A DNA stretch of 64,000 nucleotides from Pseudomonas fluorescens (GCF_004683905.1 NZ_CP038438.1:5456001-5520000); one strand, 5' to 3'; numbered from the stretch's first letter, positions 18,219 to 27,433 are shown. The notes: a model not told the origin generated them from the letters alone. Numbers and translations: made by a program.

Positions 18219-18309
18219 TGTGGGAGCGGGCTTGCTCGCGAAAGCGGTGTATCAGCCGACATCCATTTTGAATGCCAGCCCGTATTCGCGAGCAAGCCCG
18301 CTCCCACAG
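18219..18309. repeat. REPIN
   Basis: TGTGGGAGCGGGCTTGCTCG and its inverted copy, separated by about 40 bases, lie between the estA terminator and the trpE stop. Confidence 0.87.
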
Positions 18310-18324
18310 GGGGATTGTGTGGAC

Positions 18325-19806
18325 TCAGCTTTCCGGAGTCTGCTCAGCCAGGGCCACGGCGCGGAACATCGCGCGGCGTTTGTTCAGGGTTTCTTCCCAT
18401 TCCAGCGCCGGCACCGAGTCGGCAACAATACCGCCACCGGCCTGCACGTGCAGTTCGCCGTTTTTGATCACCGCGGTACGAATCGCAATCGCGGTGTCCA
18501 TGTTGCCGTTCCAGGCGAAGTAACCGACCGCACCGCCATATACGCCACGCTTGACCGGCTCCAGTTCGTCGATGATTTCCATCGCACGGATCTTCGGCGC
18601 GCCGGACAAGGTGCCCGCCGGCAGAATCGCCCGCAGCGCGTCCATCGCGGTCAGCCCGGCCTTCAACTGGCCGGTGACGTTGGAGACGATGTGCATCACG
18701 TTGGAATAACGCTCGATGACCATTTTCTCGGTGAGCTTCACCGAACCGATTTCCGAAACCCGGCCAGTGTCGTTACGACCCAGATCGATCAGCATCAAGT
18801 GCTCGGCGATCTCCTTGTCGTCCGACAGCAGATCCTCTTCCAGCGCCAGATCCGCCTCTTCGGTGGCTCCGCGTGGACGAGTGCCGGCAATCGGGCGCAC
18901 GGTGATCAAATTGTCTTCGACCCGCACCAGCACTTCCGGCGAACTGCCGACGACGTGGAAGTCGCCGAAGTTGAAGAAGTACATGTACGGCGTCGGGTTG
19001 AAGCAACGCAGGGCACGATACAGATCGATCGGCGCCGCCTTGAAGTCGATCGACATGCGCTGCGACGGCACGACCTGCATGCAATCGCCCGCGAGGATGT
19101 ACTCCTTGATGGTGTCGACGGCTTTTTCGTAGTCGCTCTGGGTGAAACTGGAGCGAAACAGCGGATCAGCCGCTTGTTGCTTGCTGAAATCCAGGCCACG
19201 GCGCGGGGTGATCGGCTGGCGCAGTTTCTCCAGCAGTGCCTGCAATTGCGCCTGGCCTTGCTCGTAAGCATCGGCTTGCGCCGGGTCGGCCAGAACAATC
19301 GCGTGCATCTTGCCGGCGAGGTTGTCGAACACCACCACGGCATCGGAAACCATCAGCAGAATGTCCGGCACGCCCAGTGGATCCGGGTTCGGGCATTTGC
19401 CCAGACGTTTCTCGACATAGCGCACGCAGTCGTAACCGAAGTAGCCGACCAGCCCCCCATTGAAACGCGGCAGACCGGCGATGGTCGGCACGTTGTAGCG
19501 GGCCTTGAAGGTTTCGACGAAAGCCAGCGGGTCTTCGACGTCATGGCTTTCGGTCTCGACGCCATCGACGGTGATGCTCACGTGATGGTCGTGCACCCGC
19601 AGCACAGTGCGGCACGGCAGGCCGATGATCGAGTAACGACCCCATTTCTCGCCGCCCTGCACCGATTCGAGCAGGTAGGAGTTTGGCTGGTCGGCCAGTT
19701 TCAGGTAGATCGACAGCGGGGTGTCGAAGTCGGCCAGGGTTTCGCAGGCCAACGGAATGCGGTTGTAGCCGTCAGCGGCCAGGCGCAGGAATTCTTCGCG
19801 GATCAT
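18325..19806 (-). CDS. trpE: Anthranilate synthase component I
   Basis: Converts chorismate to anthranilate with ammonia from TrpG. The 493-residue protein has the tryptophan feedback site SYLLESVQGGEKWGRYSIIG (from about 39), and the chorismate-binding C-terminal part with PEVLVRVEDN, RPIAGTRPRG, DLGRNDTGRV and GTLSGAPKIRAMEIID. It is separated from trpG by estA. A Trp-rich leader frame ends 71 bases upstream of the ATG, inside the gph 3' end, suggesting attenuation. Confidence 0.97.
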   Translation of the reverse strand: MIREEFLRLAADGYNRIPLACETLADFDTPLSIYLKLADQPNSYLLESVQGGEKWGRYSIIGLPCRTVLRVHDHHVSITVDGVETESHDVEDPLAFVETFKARYNVPTIAGLPRFNGGLVGYFGYDCVRYVEKRLGKCPNPDPLGVPDILLMVSDAVVVFDNLAGKMHAIVLADPAQADAYEQGQAQLQALLEKLRQPITPRRGLDFSKQQAADPLFRSSFTQSDYEKAVDTIKEYILAGDCMQVVPSQRMSIDFKAAPIDLYRALRCFNPTPYMYFFNFGDFHVVGSSPEVLVRVEDNLITVRPIAGTRPRGATEEADLALEEDLLSDDKEIAEHLMLIDLGRNDTGRVSEIGSVKLTEKMVIERYSNVMHIVSNVTGQLKAGLTAMDALRAILPAGTLSGAPKIRAMEIIDELEPVKRGVYGGAVGYFAWNGNMDTAIAIRTAVIKNGELHVQAGGGIVADSVPALEWEETLNKRRAMFRAVALAEQTPES

Positions 19807-19853
19807 GGGGTGCCTCGTGGTGTGAGGGGCAAATCAGTCAGGTGTGCAAACGC

Positions 19854-19867
19854 GCCGGCAAGCCGGC
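19854..19867 (-). promoter_or_regulatory. GC-rich hairpin after the trpE leader frame
   Basis: GCCGGCAAGCCGGC is a perfect 6-bp inverted repeat beginning 10 bases beyond the leader stop, followed in the trpE direction by GCGTTTGC. It is placed like the hairpin after the trpG leader and may belong to an attenuator. Confidence 0.42.
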
Positions 19868-19877
19868 CAGGCATCAG

Positions 19878-19946
19878 TCAGGCGCGCCAACGCCAGCGGG
19901 CCAGGGCCTTGATGACTTTCATCCAGAGTTTGCGGGTGACCACCAC
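19878..19946 (-). CDS. Putative trpE leader peptide, in frame within the end of gph
   Basis: From the GTG at 19946 the frame reads VVTRKLWMKVIKALARWRWR and one final Ala: 22 residues with three Trp. An upstream GGAAA (19954-19958) is 7 bases away. An ATG at 19922 would give a 14-residue version. The same codons form the last residues of Gph. Similarity to the independent trpG leader (VIKA.ARWRWRA) and the position 71 bases before trpE support a regulatory peptide. Which start is used, or whether only the Gph stop is read, is not decided by sequence. Confidence 0.6.
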   Translation of the reverse strand: MVVTRKLWMKVIKALARWRWRA

Positions 19947-20696
19947 GATGGCGTTTCCAGAATGGGATTGAGCAGCGTCGGGCAACGTTATCTCAGCGGC
20001 TGTACCGAGGCAACCGGGAATTAGCTTGCGCAGATCGTCGATCACCAGTGCCGGGGATTCCTCGGCAATCGGTCGACCGTGGTTGTAGCCGTAGCTCAGC
20101 GCCACGCACTTGACCCCCGCCGCTTTCGCCGCCAGCACGTCGCTGCGCGAATCGCCGACGAACAGCGATTGCGAGGCCGGGATGTTGGCCATTTTCATCA
20201 CGAAGAACAGTGCCGCCGGGTCGGGTTTCTTTTGCGGTAGCGTATCGCCACCGATGATCCACTTGAAGTAGCGGCCGATCTTCATCTGATCCAGCAGCGG
20301 CGCGACAAAACGCTCCGGCTTGTTGGTGATCAATGCCATGGCCACGCCCTGTTTGTGCAGCCATTTGAGAGTGTCGCGTACGCCGGGATAGACCACGGTC
20401 AGCTCATGACTGGCGCCATAGGCCTCCATGAACACTTCCAGCGCGTGCTCGGCCTCGACGTCATCCACCGCCGAATGATCGATGCCACCGGCCAGCGCCC
20501 GGCGCACCAGCACCGGTGCGCCATTGCCGACCCACTCGCGTACCGCCTCGATACCGGCAGGCTTGCGGCCGAGGGAGAGCAGCATGGTGTCCACCGCCGC
20601 CGCCAGGTCGGGAACCGAGTCGATCAACGTGCCATCCAGATCGAACATCACCAACCGTGGCAGTTGCCCCGGGAACAGCTGCTCAAAACCGCTCAT
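19878..20696 (-). CDS. gph: Phosphoglycolate phosphatase with Trp-rich C-terminal extension
   Basis: HAD-family phosphatase removing 2-phosphoglycolate formed during DNA repair. HAD motif I is VMFDLDGTLIDSVPD (16-30), motif II ALITNKPERF and motif III/IV KKPDPAAL...FVGDSRSDVLAAKAAG. Ordinary Gph ends soon after IDDLRKLIPG (about residue 227). Here 40-45 more residues follow, ending WMKVIKALARWRWRA, which doubles as a trpE leader. The start overlaps the rpe stop by 4 bases. Confidence 0.93.
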   Translation of the reverse strand: MSGFEQLFPGQLPRLVMFDLDGTLIDSVPDLAAAVDTMLLSLGRKPAGIEAVREWVGNGAPVLVRRALAGGIDHSAVDDVEAEHALEVFMEAYGASHELTVVYPGVRDTLKWLHKQGVAMALITNKPERFVAPLLDQMKIGRYFKWIIGGDTLPQKKPDPAALFFVMKMANIPASQSLFVGDSRSDVLAAKAAGVKCVALSYGYNHGRPIAEESPALVIDDLRKLIPGCLGTAAEITLPDAAQSHSGNAIVVVTRKLWMKVIKALARWRWRA

Positions 20697-21367
20697 GGGC
20701 GCGCCAGCGCCAGTTCGGAACGCATCTTGTCGATGACTTCCTGATAGTTCGGTGCATTGAAGATCGCCGAACCGGCCACAAAGGTGTCAGCGCCAGCGGC
20801 CGCGATTTCACGGATGTTGTTGACGTTGACGCCGCCGTCGATTTCCAGACGAATGTCGCGGCCCGAGGCATCGATGATCGCCCGCGCTTCGCGCAGTTTG
20901 TCGAGGGTGCCAGGAATGAACTTCTGCCCGCCGAAGCCCGGGTTGACGCTCATCAGCAAGACCATGTCGACCTTGTCGATCACGTACTTGAGCACGTCCA
21001 GCGGGGTCGCCGGGTTGAACACCAAGCCGGATTTGCAGCCGCCTTCACGGATCAGTTGCAGCGAACGATCGACGTGCAGCGTGGCTTCCGGGTGGAAAGT
21101 GATGTAGGTCGCGCCGGCCTCGATGAAGTCGCCAACGATGCGATCCACCGGGCTGACCATCAGGTGCGCGTCGATCGGCGCGGTGATGCCGTACTTGCGC
21201 AGTGCCGCGCAAACCATCGGGCCGATGGTCAGGTTCGGCACGTAGTGGTTGTCCATGACATCGAAGTGGACGAAGTCGGCACCGGCGGCCAGAACGTTGT
21301 CCACTTCCTCGCCGAGGCGGGCGAAGTCGGCGGAGAGAATCGACGGAGCAATTACGAAGGGCTGCAT
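20693..21367 (-). CDS. rpe: Ribulose-phosphate 3-epimerase
   Basis: Interconverts ribulose-5-P and xylulose-5-P in the pentose phosphate pathway. The start is the ATG at 21367 (224 residues, MQPFVIAPSILSADFARLGE); the frame runs open upstream but without family resemblance. Motifs are HFDVMDNHYVPNLTIGP with metal-binding His/Asp, DAHLMV, VNPGFGGQKFIP and EIDGGVN. It is translationally coupled to gph (ATGA). Confidence 0.97.
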   Translation of the reverse strand: MQPFVIAPSILSADFARLGEEVDNVLAAGADFVHFDVMDNHYVPNLTIGPMVCAALRKYGITAPIDAHLMVSPVDRIVGDFIEAGATYITFHPEATLHVDRSLQLIREGGCKSGLVFNPATPLDVLKYVIDKVDMVLLMSVNPGFGGQKFIPGTLDKLREARAIIDASGRDIRLEIDGGVNVNNIREIAAAGADTFVAGSAIFNAPNYQEVIDKMRSELALARP

Positions 21368-21447
21368 GACGCACCTTTTCTGAGCTAAATCACGATGGCG
21401 CGCATTGTATACCTCAAGTTTCCGTGCGCGCACCGTGACCGCGATGA

Positions 21448-22596
21448 TCAGTACGCCGCTCGGTAGATCTTCTCGATATCCGCAGCGCTGAGCTTGCGCG
21501 GGTTGTTGCGCATCAAACGCTCGATTCCCGCGGCCTCCACGGCCATGGCCGGGATCGCCTCTTCCGGCACACCGAAACTGCGCAGCCCGCCAGGAATTTC
21601 CACCGCAGCGCACAGGTCGGTCATCGCCTGCACGGCTTTGTCCGCCGCCTCGGTGACGCTCAGATGAACGGTCTTCACCCCCATGGCTTCGGCGATATCC
21701 TGCATGCGCTCGACGCAGGCCATCTTGTTCCAGGTCATGACATACGGCAGCAACAACGCGTTACTGACGCCATGGGCGATGTTGAAGCGCCCGCCCAACG
21801 GATAGGCCAACGCATGCACCGCGCCGACTCCGGCATTGCCGAACGCCATCCCGGCCATCAGGCTGGCGGTGGCCATGTCCTCACGGGCCTGCAGATTGGC
21901 GCCATTGGCATAGGCCTTGGGCAGCGACTTGGCAATCAACCTGATTGCGCCGAGCGCCAGCGAATCGGTGATCGGCGAAGCGTTGACCGACAGATAGGAT
22001 TCGATGGCATGCACCAGCGCATCAACACCACTGGCGGCGGTGACGCTGCGCGGGCAGGTCAGGGTCATTTGCGGGCTGACCAGCGCCACGTCCGGCAACA
22101 GGTAGTCGCTGACGATGCCTTTCTTCAGTTGCGCGACCTTGTCGGAGAGGATGGCGACGTTGGTCACTTCCGAGCCGGTGCCGGCGGTGGTCGGGATGGC
22201 GATCAGCGGCGGGCCTTTGCGCGGCACCTGATCGACGCCGAACAGGTCTTCCAGCGCGCCGTGATAGCCGGCGTACGCGGCAACGCTCTTGGCGATGTCG
22301 ATGGCACTGCCGCCGCCCAGGCCGATCAAGCCGTCATGCCCGCCCTCGCGATACACGCGCATGCAATCTTCGACGATGGCGATTTCCGGGTCCGGTAGCA
22401 CCCGGTCGAAGATCTCGTACTCGCGCCCGCCCAATTGGCACAGCGCCAGCTCCACGGTGCCGGACTTGACCAGCGCGGCGTCGGTGACAATCAGCGGGTT
22501 GTCGATATCGAGGCGGGTGAGTTCGGCGGCCAGTTGCTCGATGGCCCCGGCGCCGGTGATCAGTTTGTGAGCGATTTTGAACTGGGACAGACTCAT
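21448..22596 (-). CDS. Iron-containing alcohol dehydrogenase
   Basis: 382-residue Fe-ADH family protein from the ATG at 22596 (MSLSQFKIAHKLITGAGAIE). It has the NAD-binding GLGGGSAIDIAKSVA (about 94-108) and GTGSEVTNVAILSD. Metal-site residues lie in SGVDALVHAIESYLS and HALAYPLGGRFNIAHGVSNA. The substrate is not predictable; homologues oxidise ethanol or similar alcohols. It lies between rpe and the ABC transporter on the same strand but is separated by gaps, so operon membership is unclear. Confidence 0.88.
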   Translation of the reverse strand: MSLSQFKIAHKLITGAGAIEQLAAELTRLDIDNPLIVTDAALVKSGTVELALCQLGGREYEIFDRVLPDPEIAIVEDCMRVYREGGHDGLIGLGGGSAIDIAKSVAAYAGYHGALEDLFGVDQVPRKGPPLIAIPTTAGTGSEVTNVAILSDKVAQLKKGIVSDYLLPDVALVSPQMTLTCPRSVTAASGVDALVHAIESYLSVNASPITDSLALGAIRLIAKSLPKAYANGANLQAREDMATASLMAGMAFGNAGVGAVHALAYPLGGRFNIAHGVSNALLLPYVMTWNKMACVERMQDIAEAMGVKTVHLSVTEAADKAVQAMTDLCAAVEIPGGLRSFGVPEEAIPAMAVEAAGIERLMRNNPRKLSAADIEKIYRAAY

Positions 22597-22689
22597 CGTG
22601 CGCAGCCTCTTATAGATGTGGGAGCTGAGCACAAGCGTAGCTGAGGGTTTGGGGTTGTCTGGTATTCAGTTGGTGAATAATCAAGAGCA

Positions 22690-22861
22690 AAAGCCCCTCA
22701 CCCTAACCCTCTCCCGGAGGGAGAGGGGACTGACCGAGCTGCACTCTCGAAGTCCATCGACGTGCAATACCGAGTCGAACTCAGATTCTGAACAGCATGA
22801 AGATCTGCTCCCTTCCCCCCTCGCCCCCTTGGGGGAGAGGGCTGGGGTGAGGGGGTGGCTT
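22690..22861. repeat. Long inverted repeat of the CCCTCACCC type
   Basis: The left arm CCCCTCACCCTAACCCTCTC (22693-22712) and the right arm GAGAGGGCTGGGGTGAGGGG (22836-22855) are inverted around about 120 bases, in the 277-base gap between agtD and the alcohol dehydrogenase. The repeat family is distinct from the REPINs and may double as a transcription terminator for agtD. Confidence 0.7.
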
Positions 22862-22873
22862 TTGATCTGGGCG

Positions 22874-23698
22874 TCAGACCTGCGCGGTACGCAGTTTCTC
22901 GCTACGGCCACGCAGCCATTCCAGCGTCAGTAACAAAATCACCGAAAAAGCGATCAGCAAGGTGGCCGCCGCCGCAATCGTCGGGCTGAGGTTCTCGCGG
23001 ATCCCGCTGAACATCTGCCGTGGCAAGGTCGCTTGCTCGGGGCCGGCGAGGAACAGCGTCACCACCACTTCATCGAACGAAGTGGCAAAGGCAAACAGCG
23101 CCCCGGAAATCACCCCCGGCGCAATTAACGGCAGAGTCACCCGACGGAACGTGGTCAATGGCGAAGCGCCAAGGCTGGCCGCCGCCCGCACCAGATTGTG
23201 GTTGAACCCCTGCAACGTCGCCGACACGGTGATGATCACGAACGGCACACCGAGCACCGCGTGCACCACGATCAACGAGAAGAAGCTATTGCCCAGTCCC
23301 AGCGGTGCGAAGAACAGATAACTCGCCACACCAATGATCACCACCGGCACCACCATCGGCGAAATCACCAGCGCCATCACCAACGCCTTGCCGGGGAAGT
23401 CGCCACGGGTCAGGCCGATCGCGGCCAGCGTACCGAAGACCATCGCCAGCACGGTCGCCGCGGGGGCGACGATGATGCTGTTCTTCAGCGAACGCATCCA
23501 TTCCGCCGAGGCGAAGAAGTCCTGGTACCAATGCAGGGAAAAGCCCTGCAGCGGATACACCAGGAAACTGCCCGAGTTGAACGACAGCGGCACGATGACC
23601 AGCACCGGCAGAATCAGGAACAGCAGGATCAGGCCGCAGAGGATCCGCAAGCTGTAGAACCACACCCGTTCGATGGGCGACATGTAAGGACTCAGCAT
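22874..23698 (-). CDS. agtD: ABC transporter permease, PotC type (AgtD-like)
   Basis: 274-residue inner-membrane permease with six predicted helices, the first being LCGLILLFLILPVLVIVPLS. The EAA-type loop contacting the ATPase reads AAASLGASPLTTFRRVTLP (about 175-193). It is last in an ATPase/binding-protein/permease/permease series like P. aeruginosa agtABCD, which takes up GABA and 5-aminovalerate. The substrate is inferred only from gene order and the adjoining two-component system. Confidence 0.82.
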   Translation of the reverse strand: MLSPYMSPIERVWFYSLRILCGLILLFLILPVLVIVPLSFNSGSFLVYPLQGFSLHWYQDFFASAEWMRSLKNSIIVAPAATVLAMVFGTLAAIGLTRGDFPGKALVMALVISPMVVPVVIIGVASYLFFAPLGLGNSFFSLIVVHAVLGVPFVIITVSATLQGFNHNLVRAAASLGASPLTTFRRVTLPLIAPGVISGALFAFATSFDEVVVTLFLAGPEQATLPRQMFSGIRENLSPTIAAAATLLIAFSVILLLTLEWLRGRSEKLRTAQV

Positions 23699-23710
23699 TT
23701 CAAATTCCCC

Positions 23711-24958
23711 TTAGCTCAGACGCAGGCGACTGGCGCCCACCAGCCAGCTGTAGATCAGATAAAGCACCACGGTCGCCAGCAGCAACAGGCCGCCCAGTGC
23801 AGTGGCCATGCCCCAGTTGATGCTGGTGTTGGTGTAGAACGCGACGAAGTAACTGACCATCTGATCGTTCGGGCTGCCGAGCAGCGCCGGGGTGATGTAG
23901 TAGCCGATGGCGAGGATGAACACCAACAGGCAACCGGCACCGACGCCGGCATAAGTCTGCGGGAAATATACCCGCCAGAAACTGGCGAACGGATGGCAGC
24001 CCAACGAGATGGCGGCGCGCATGTAGGTTGGCGAGATGCCTTTCATCACGCTGTAGATCGGCAGGATCATGAACGGCAGCAGGATGTGCACCATCGAGAT
24101 GTAGACCCCGGTGCGGTTGAACACCAGCTCCAGCGGCTTATCAATGATGCCCATCGCCATCAGTGCGCTGTTGATCAGTCCACCCGATTGCAGCAACACG
24201 ATCCACGCCGCGACCCGCACCAGAATCGAGGTCCAGAACGGCAGCAGCACCAGAATCATCAGCAGGTTGCTCTGCCGCGATGGCAGGTTCGCCAGCAGGT
24301 AAGCCAGTGGATAGGCGAGGAACAGGCAGATCACGGTGATGATCAGGCCCATCCAGAACGTGCGGGCGAAGATGTCGAGGTAGATCGCCTGATCCGGGGT
24401 GGCCGGGGCCAGTTCGCCGAGATCATCGATACGGTGATCCACCGCCGCCAGCAGGTAGTAAGGCGTGATGCTGCTGGTGTTGCGTTTGACCGCTTGCCAG
24501 TAGGCCGGATCGCCCCAACGCTCATCGAGCGCTTCGAGGGCTTCTTTATAGGAGGCCGGTTCGCTGGCGAAGGGCAGCGCCCGGGCGGTTTTGGTCAGCA
24601 GGCTGCGATAGCCGGCCAACTCCATGTTCAAGCGCTTGGACAGATCGCCCAGCGTCTGGTTTTTGCGGGCTTCGGCGAGATCTTCGCCGGCCGCTTTGTA
24701 CACCGGTTCAGCCGGCAAGCCGCGGCCGTCCCAACTGGCGATGGCCGCCACGGTGCGCGGCATGCCGCCGACCACTTCCGGGTTGCCGACGCTTTTGTAG
24801 AGCAGCGCCACGATCGGCACCAGAAACACCAGCAACAGAAACAGTACCAGCGGCGCAATCAACGCCTGGGCCTTCCAGCGGTTGACCCGCTCGGCGCGCT
24901 TGAGCTTCTGCTTCAAGGTGGGGCTGGCGCCCTCGTTCAGGGGAACGGCGATGGCCAT
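23711..24958 (-). CDS. agtC: ABC transporter permease, PotB type with large periplasmic insert (AgtC-like)
   Basis: 415 residues from the ATG at 24958 (MAIAVPLNEGASPTLKQKLK), longer than PotB (about 285). The first helix (about 33-58) is followed by a soluble insert of about 150 residues, then five further helices and the EAA loop AAISLGCHPFASFWRVYFP. It forms the inner-membrane channel with AgtD. The stop lies 12 bases before the agtD ATG. Confidence 0.82.
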   Translation of the reverse strand: MAIAVPLNEGASPTLKQKLKRAERVNRWKAQALIAPLVLFLLLVFLVPIVALLYKSVGNPEVVGGMPRTVAAIASWDGRGLPAEPVYKAAGEDLAEARKNQTLGDLSKRLNMELAGYRSLLTKTARALPFASEPASYKEALEALDERWGDPAYWQAVKRNTSSITPYYLLAAVDHRIDDLGELAPATPDQAIYLDIFARTFWMGLIITVICLFLAYPLAYLLANLPSRQSNLLMILVLLPFWTSILVRVAAWIVLLQSGGLINSALMAMGIIDKPLELVFNRTGVYISMVHILLPFMILPIYSVMKGISPTYMRAAISLGCHPFASFWRVYFPQTYAGVGAGCLLVFILAIGYYITPALLGSPNDQMVSYFVAFYTNTSINWGMATALGGLLLLATVVLYLIYSWLVGASRLRLS

Positions 24959-25043
24959 GACGTACTCCGCAAATCTTTGATCGTTACAGAGGTGGCGAAC
25001 CACCTCTGTTGTGTTGAAACACCACAGGTCTCAGAGGAGTTTT

Positions 25044-25180
25044 TGTGGCGAGGGGATTTATCCCCGATCGGCTGCGCAGCAGTCGTAAAACCTGAGAATC
25101 CGGTTTATCTGACACACCGAGCGGGTATGGCTTCGGGGGCTGCTTCGCAACCCATCGGGGATAAATCCCCTCACCACACA
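25044..25180. repeat. Inverted repeat of the GGGGATTTATCCCC type
   Basis: TGTGGCGAGGGGATTTATCC and the inverted GGGGATAAATCCCCTCACCA bracket about 90 bases. It lies between agtB and agtC, inside the transporter operon, and may modulate mRNA stability or processing. Confidence 0.72.
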
Positions 25181-25216
25181 AGCTCCTTCGCCACAAAGTC
25201 TTCCTTCAGACTGTGG

Positions 25217-26260
25217 TTATTTCGCAGCCCAGGAATTGAAGCGCTGCTCCAGTTGCTCGCCGTTATCAGCCCAGAAGCTGACGTCGATCTGCACCTGGTT
25301 GGCGATGTTTTCCGGGGTGGTCGGCATGTCTTTCAGCACGTCCTTGCTCAGCAGCGGTACGGCTTGGGTGTTGGCCGGGCCGTAGGCGATGTTTTCCGAG
25401 TAGGTCTTCTGTTGCTGCGGCTGAACCGAGTAGGCGATGAATTTCTTCGCCGCTTCGGCGCGCTTGGCGTCCAGACCTTTCGGGATGGCCCACGCATCGA
25501 AGTCGTAGATGCCGCCATTCCACACCACTTTCAGGTTGGATTCTTTCTGCACGGCGGCGATGCGACCGTTGTAGGCCGAGCTCATGACCACGTCACCGGA
25601 AGCAAGGTATTGCGGCGGTTGTGCACCGGCCTCCCACCACTGAATGCTTGGCTTGAGTTCATCGAGTTTCTTGAACGCGCGATCCTGCCCTCCCTTGCTC
25701 GCCAGCTCTTTATAAACGTCCTTCGGTGCAACACCGTCGGCCATCAGCGCGAATTCCAGGGTGTACTTGGCGCCTTTGCGCAGGCCACGCTTGCCCGGGA
25801 ATTTCTTGGTGTCCCAGAAATCGGCCCAACTGGTTGGCGCGGTTTTCAGCTTGTCGGCGTTGTACGCGAGCACGGTCGACCAGACGAAGAAGCCCACGCC
25901 GCATGGCTGAATCGCGCCTTTGACGTAGTCTTCAGTCTTGCCGAACAGCGCCGGGTCGAGCTGTTCGAACATGTCTTCATCGCAACCACGGGACAGCTCT
26001 GGCGATTCAACTTCCACCAGATCCCACGACACGCTCTTGGTGTCGACCATGGCTTTGACCTTGGCCATTTCGCCGTTGTACTCGCCGGCAACGATCTTGC
26101 CGTTGCCCGCCGCTTCCCATGGTGCGTAGAAGGCTTTGACTTGCGCCGCCTTGTTCGCCCCGCCAAACGACACCACAGTCAGATCGGGACCGGCGGCCAT
26201 TGCGCTGGCCGCACCCATCAGGCCCAGGGTCAGGGCGGTGAACTTCAGGGATCTCAACAT
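25217..26260 (-). CDS. agtB: Periplasmic substrate-binding protein (AgtB-like)
   Basis: 347-residue PotD/SBP-type protein with a signal peptide cleaved after MGAASAMA (residue 22). The mature N-terminus is AGPDLTVVSFGGANKAAQVK. It belongs to the polyamine/opine binding-protein class. It should capture GABA or 5-aminovalerate if orthologous to P. aeruginosa AgtB; the sequence does not prove the ligand. Confidence 0.82.
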   Translation of the reverse strand: MLRSLKFTALTLGLMGAASAMAAGPDLTVVSFGGANKAAQVKAFYAPWEAAGNGKIVAGEYNGEMAKVKAMVDTKSVSWDLVEVESPELSRGCDEDMFEQLDPALFGKTEDYVKGAIQPCGVGFFVWSTVLAYNADKLKTAPTSWADFWDTKKFPGKRGLRKGAKYTLEFALMADGVAPKDVYKELASKGGQDRAFKKLDELKPSIQWWEAGAQPPQYLASGDVVMSSAYNGRIAAVQKESNLKVVWNGGIYDFDAWAIPKGLDAKRAEAAKKFIAYSVQPQQQKTYSENIAYGPANTQAVPLLSKDVLKDMPTTPENIANQVQIDVSFWADNGEQLEQRFNSWAAK

Positions 26261-26308
26261 TTATTGTTCTCTCCACGTGCAGGGTTGGTGTTGGTATTGC
26301 CGGGGCGC

Positions 26309-27433
26309 TTAGTGCGCCTCTAGAAGAGGATCGAGTGCGCGAACGTGCTCGACCTGCCAGCCAAGCGGAACCACGTCGCCGACCGCGAGCGCTGGATCGA
26401 GCTCGGCAATCGGTTGTTTCACGAAGAAGTCGGTCTTGCCGCAGACTTCCAGGCGAACCCGGACGTGGTCGCCCAGATAGATGAATTCCGCCACCCTCCC
26501 TGAGAAGCGGTTGACGCATTGGTCGCTCGAACCATTGAGGCTGACGCGCTCCGGGCGGATCGACAGGGTCACCGGTTCGCCGGTCTGGCCGACGTTGACC
26601 GCCAGCGCCTCGACCTTCTCGCCCCGGCCCAACTCGACCACGCAACGCTCGCCGCTCTGGCTGAGCAGTCGGCCGTTGAGGCGGTTGTTCTCGCCGATGA
26701 AGTTGGCGACGAAGGTGTTTTTCGGTTCTTCGTAAAGCGTGCGCGGCGGGGCGATCTGCTGGATCTCGCCCTGATGAAACACGGCGACGCGGTCGGACAT
26801 GGTCAGCGCTTCACCCTGGTCGTGGGTCACGTAGACCACGGTCACGCCGAGGCGCTGGTGCAGGTGCTTGATCTCCATCTGCATGTGTTCGCGCAGTTGC
26901 TTGTCGAGTGCGCCCAGCGGTTCGTCCATCAGCACCAGTTGCGGTTCGAACACCAGCGCCCGCGCCAGCGCCACACGCTGCTGCTGACCGCCGGAGAGTT
27001 GTGCCGGATAGCGCGAAGCGAACGCGTCAAGCTGGACCATGCTCAGGACCTTCTTGACCTTGTCGCTGACGTCGCTCTTGTTCAGGCCACGTACGGTCAG
27101 CGGAAAGGCCAGGTTCTCGGCCACGGTCATGTGCGGGAACAGCGCGTAGTTCTGGAACACCATGCCGATGTCACGCTTGTGCGGCGGCACGTTGTTGATT
27201 GCACGGCCGGCCAGGAGGATTTCGCCAGCGGTCGGGGTTTCGAACCCGGCGAGCATCATCAGGCTGGTGGTCTTGCCCGAGCCGGACGGTCCGAGCAGGG
27301 TCAGGAACTCGCCTTTGCGAATGTCCAGGTTGAGGTCTTTGACGATCAGGTTCTCGCCGTCGTAGCTCTTCTGCACTCCACGAAAGCTGACCAGCACGTC
27401 ACTGGCCCCTGCGTTTGAATCGACCTGGCTCAT
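26309..27433 (-). CDS. agtA: ABC transporter ATPase, PotA type (AgtA-like)
   Basis: 374 residues from the ATG at 27433 (MSQVDSNAGASDVLVSFRGV). Walker A GPSGSGKTT is at 48-56, the signature LSGGQQQR at 146-153 and Walker B LVLMDEP near 167-172, with H-loop VYVTHDQGEALTMSD. A C-terminal TOBE domain (from about 285) is typical of polyamine-type importers. It is first in the transporter operon, and a perfect 18-bp palindrome lies 43 bases upstream. Confidence 0.86.
   Translation of the reverse strand: MSQVDSNAGASDVLVSFRGVQKSYDGENLIVKDLNLDIRKGEFLTLLGPSGSGKTTSLMMLAGFETPTAGEILLAGRAINNVPPHKRDIGMVFQNYALFPHMTVAENLAFPLTVRGLNKSDVSDKVKKVLSMVQLDAFASRYPAQLSGGQQQRVALARALVFEPQLVLMDEPLGALDKQLREHMQMEIKHLHQRLGVTVVYVTHDQGEALTMSDRVAVFHQGEIQQIAPPRTLYEEPKNTFVANFIGENNRLNGRLLSQSGERCVVELGRGEKVEALAVNVGQTGEPVTLSIRPERVSLNGSSDQCVNRFSGRVAEFIYLGDHVRVRLEVCGKTDFFVKQPIAELDPALAVGDVVPLGWQVEHVRALDPLLEAH

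Noticed and set aside
23198..26323. 1041-codon open frame on the + strand across the agt transporter genes
   Set aside because: His/Gln/Arg-rich antisense product spanning three well-supported genes and a repeat; no recognisable family.
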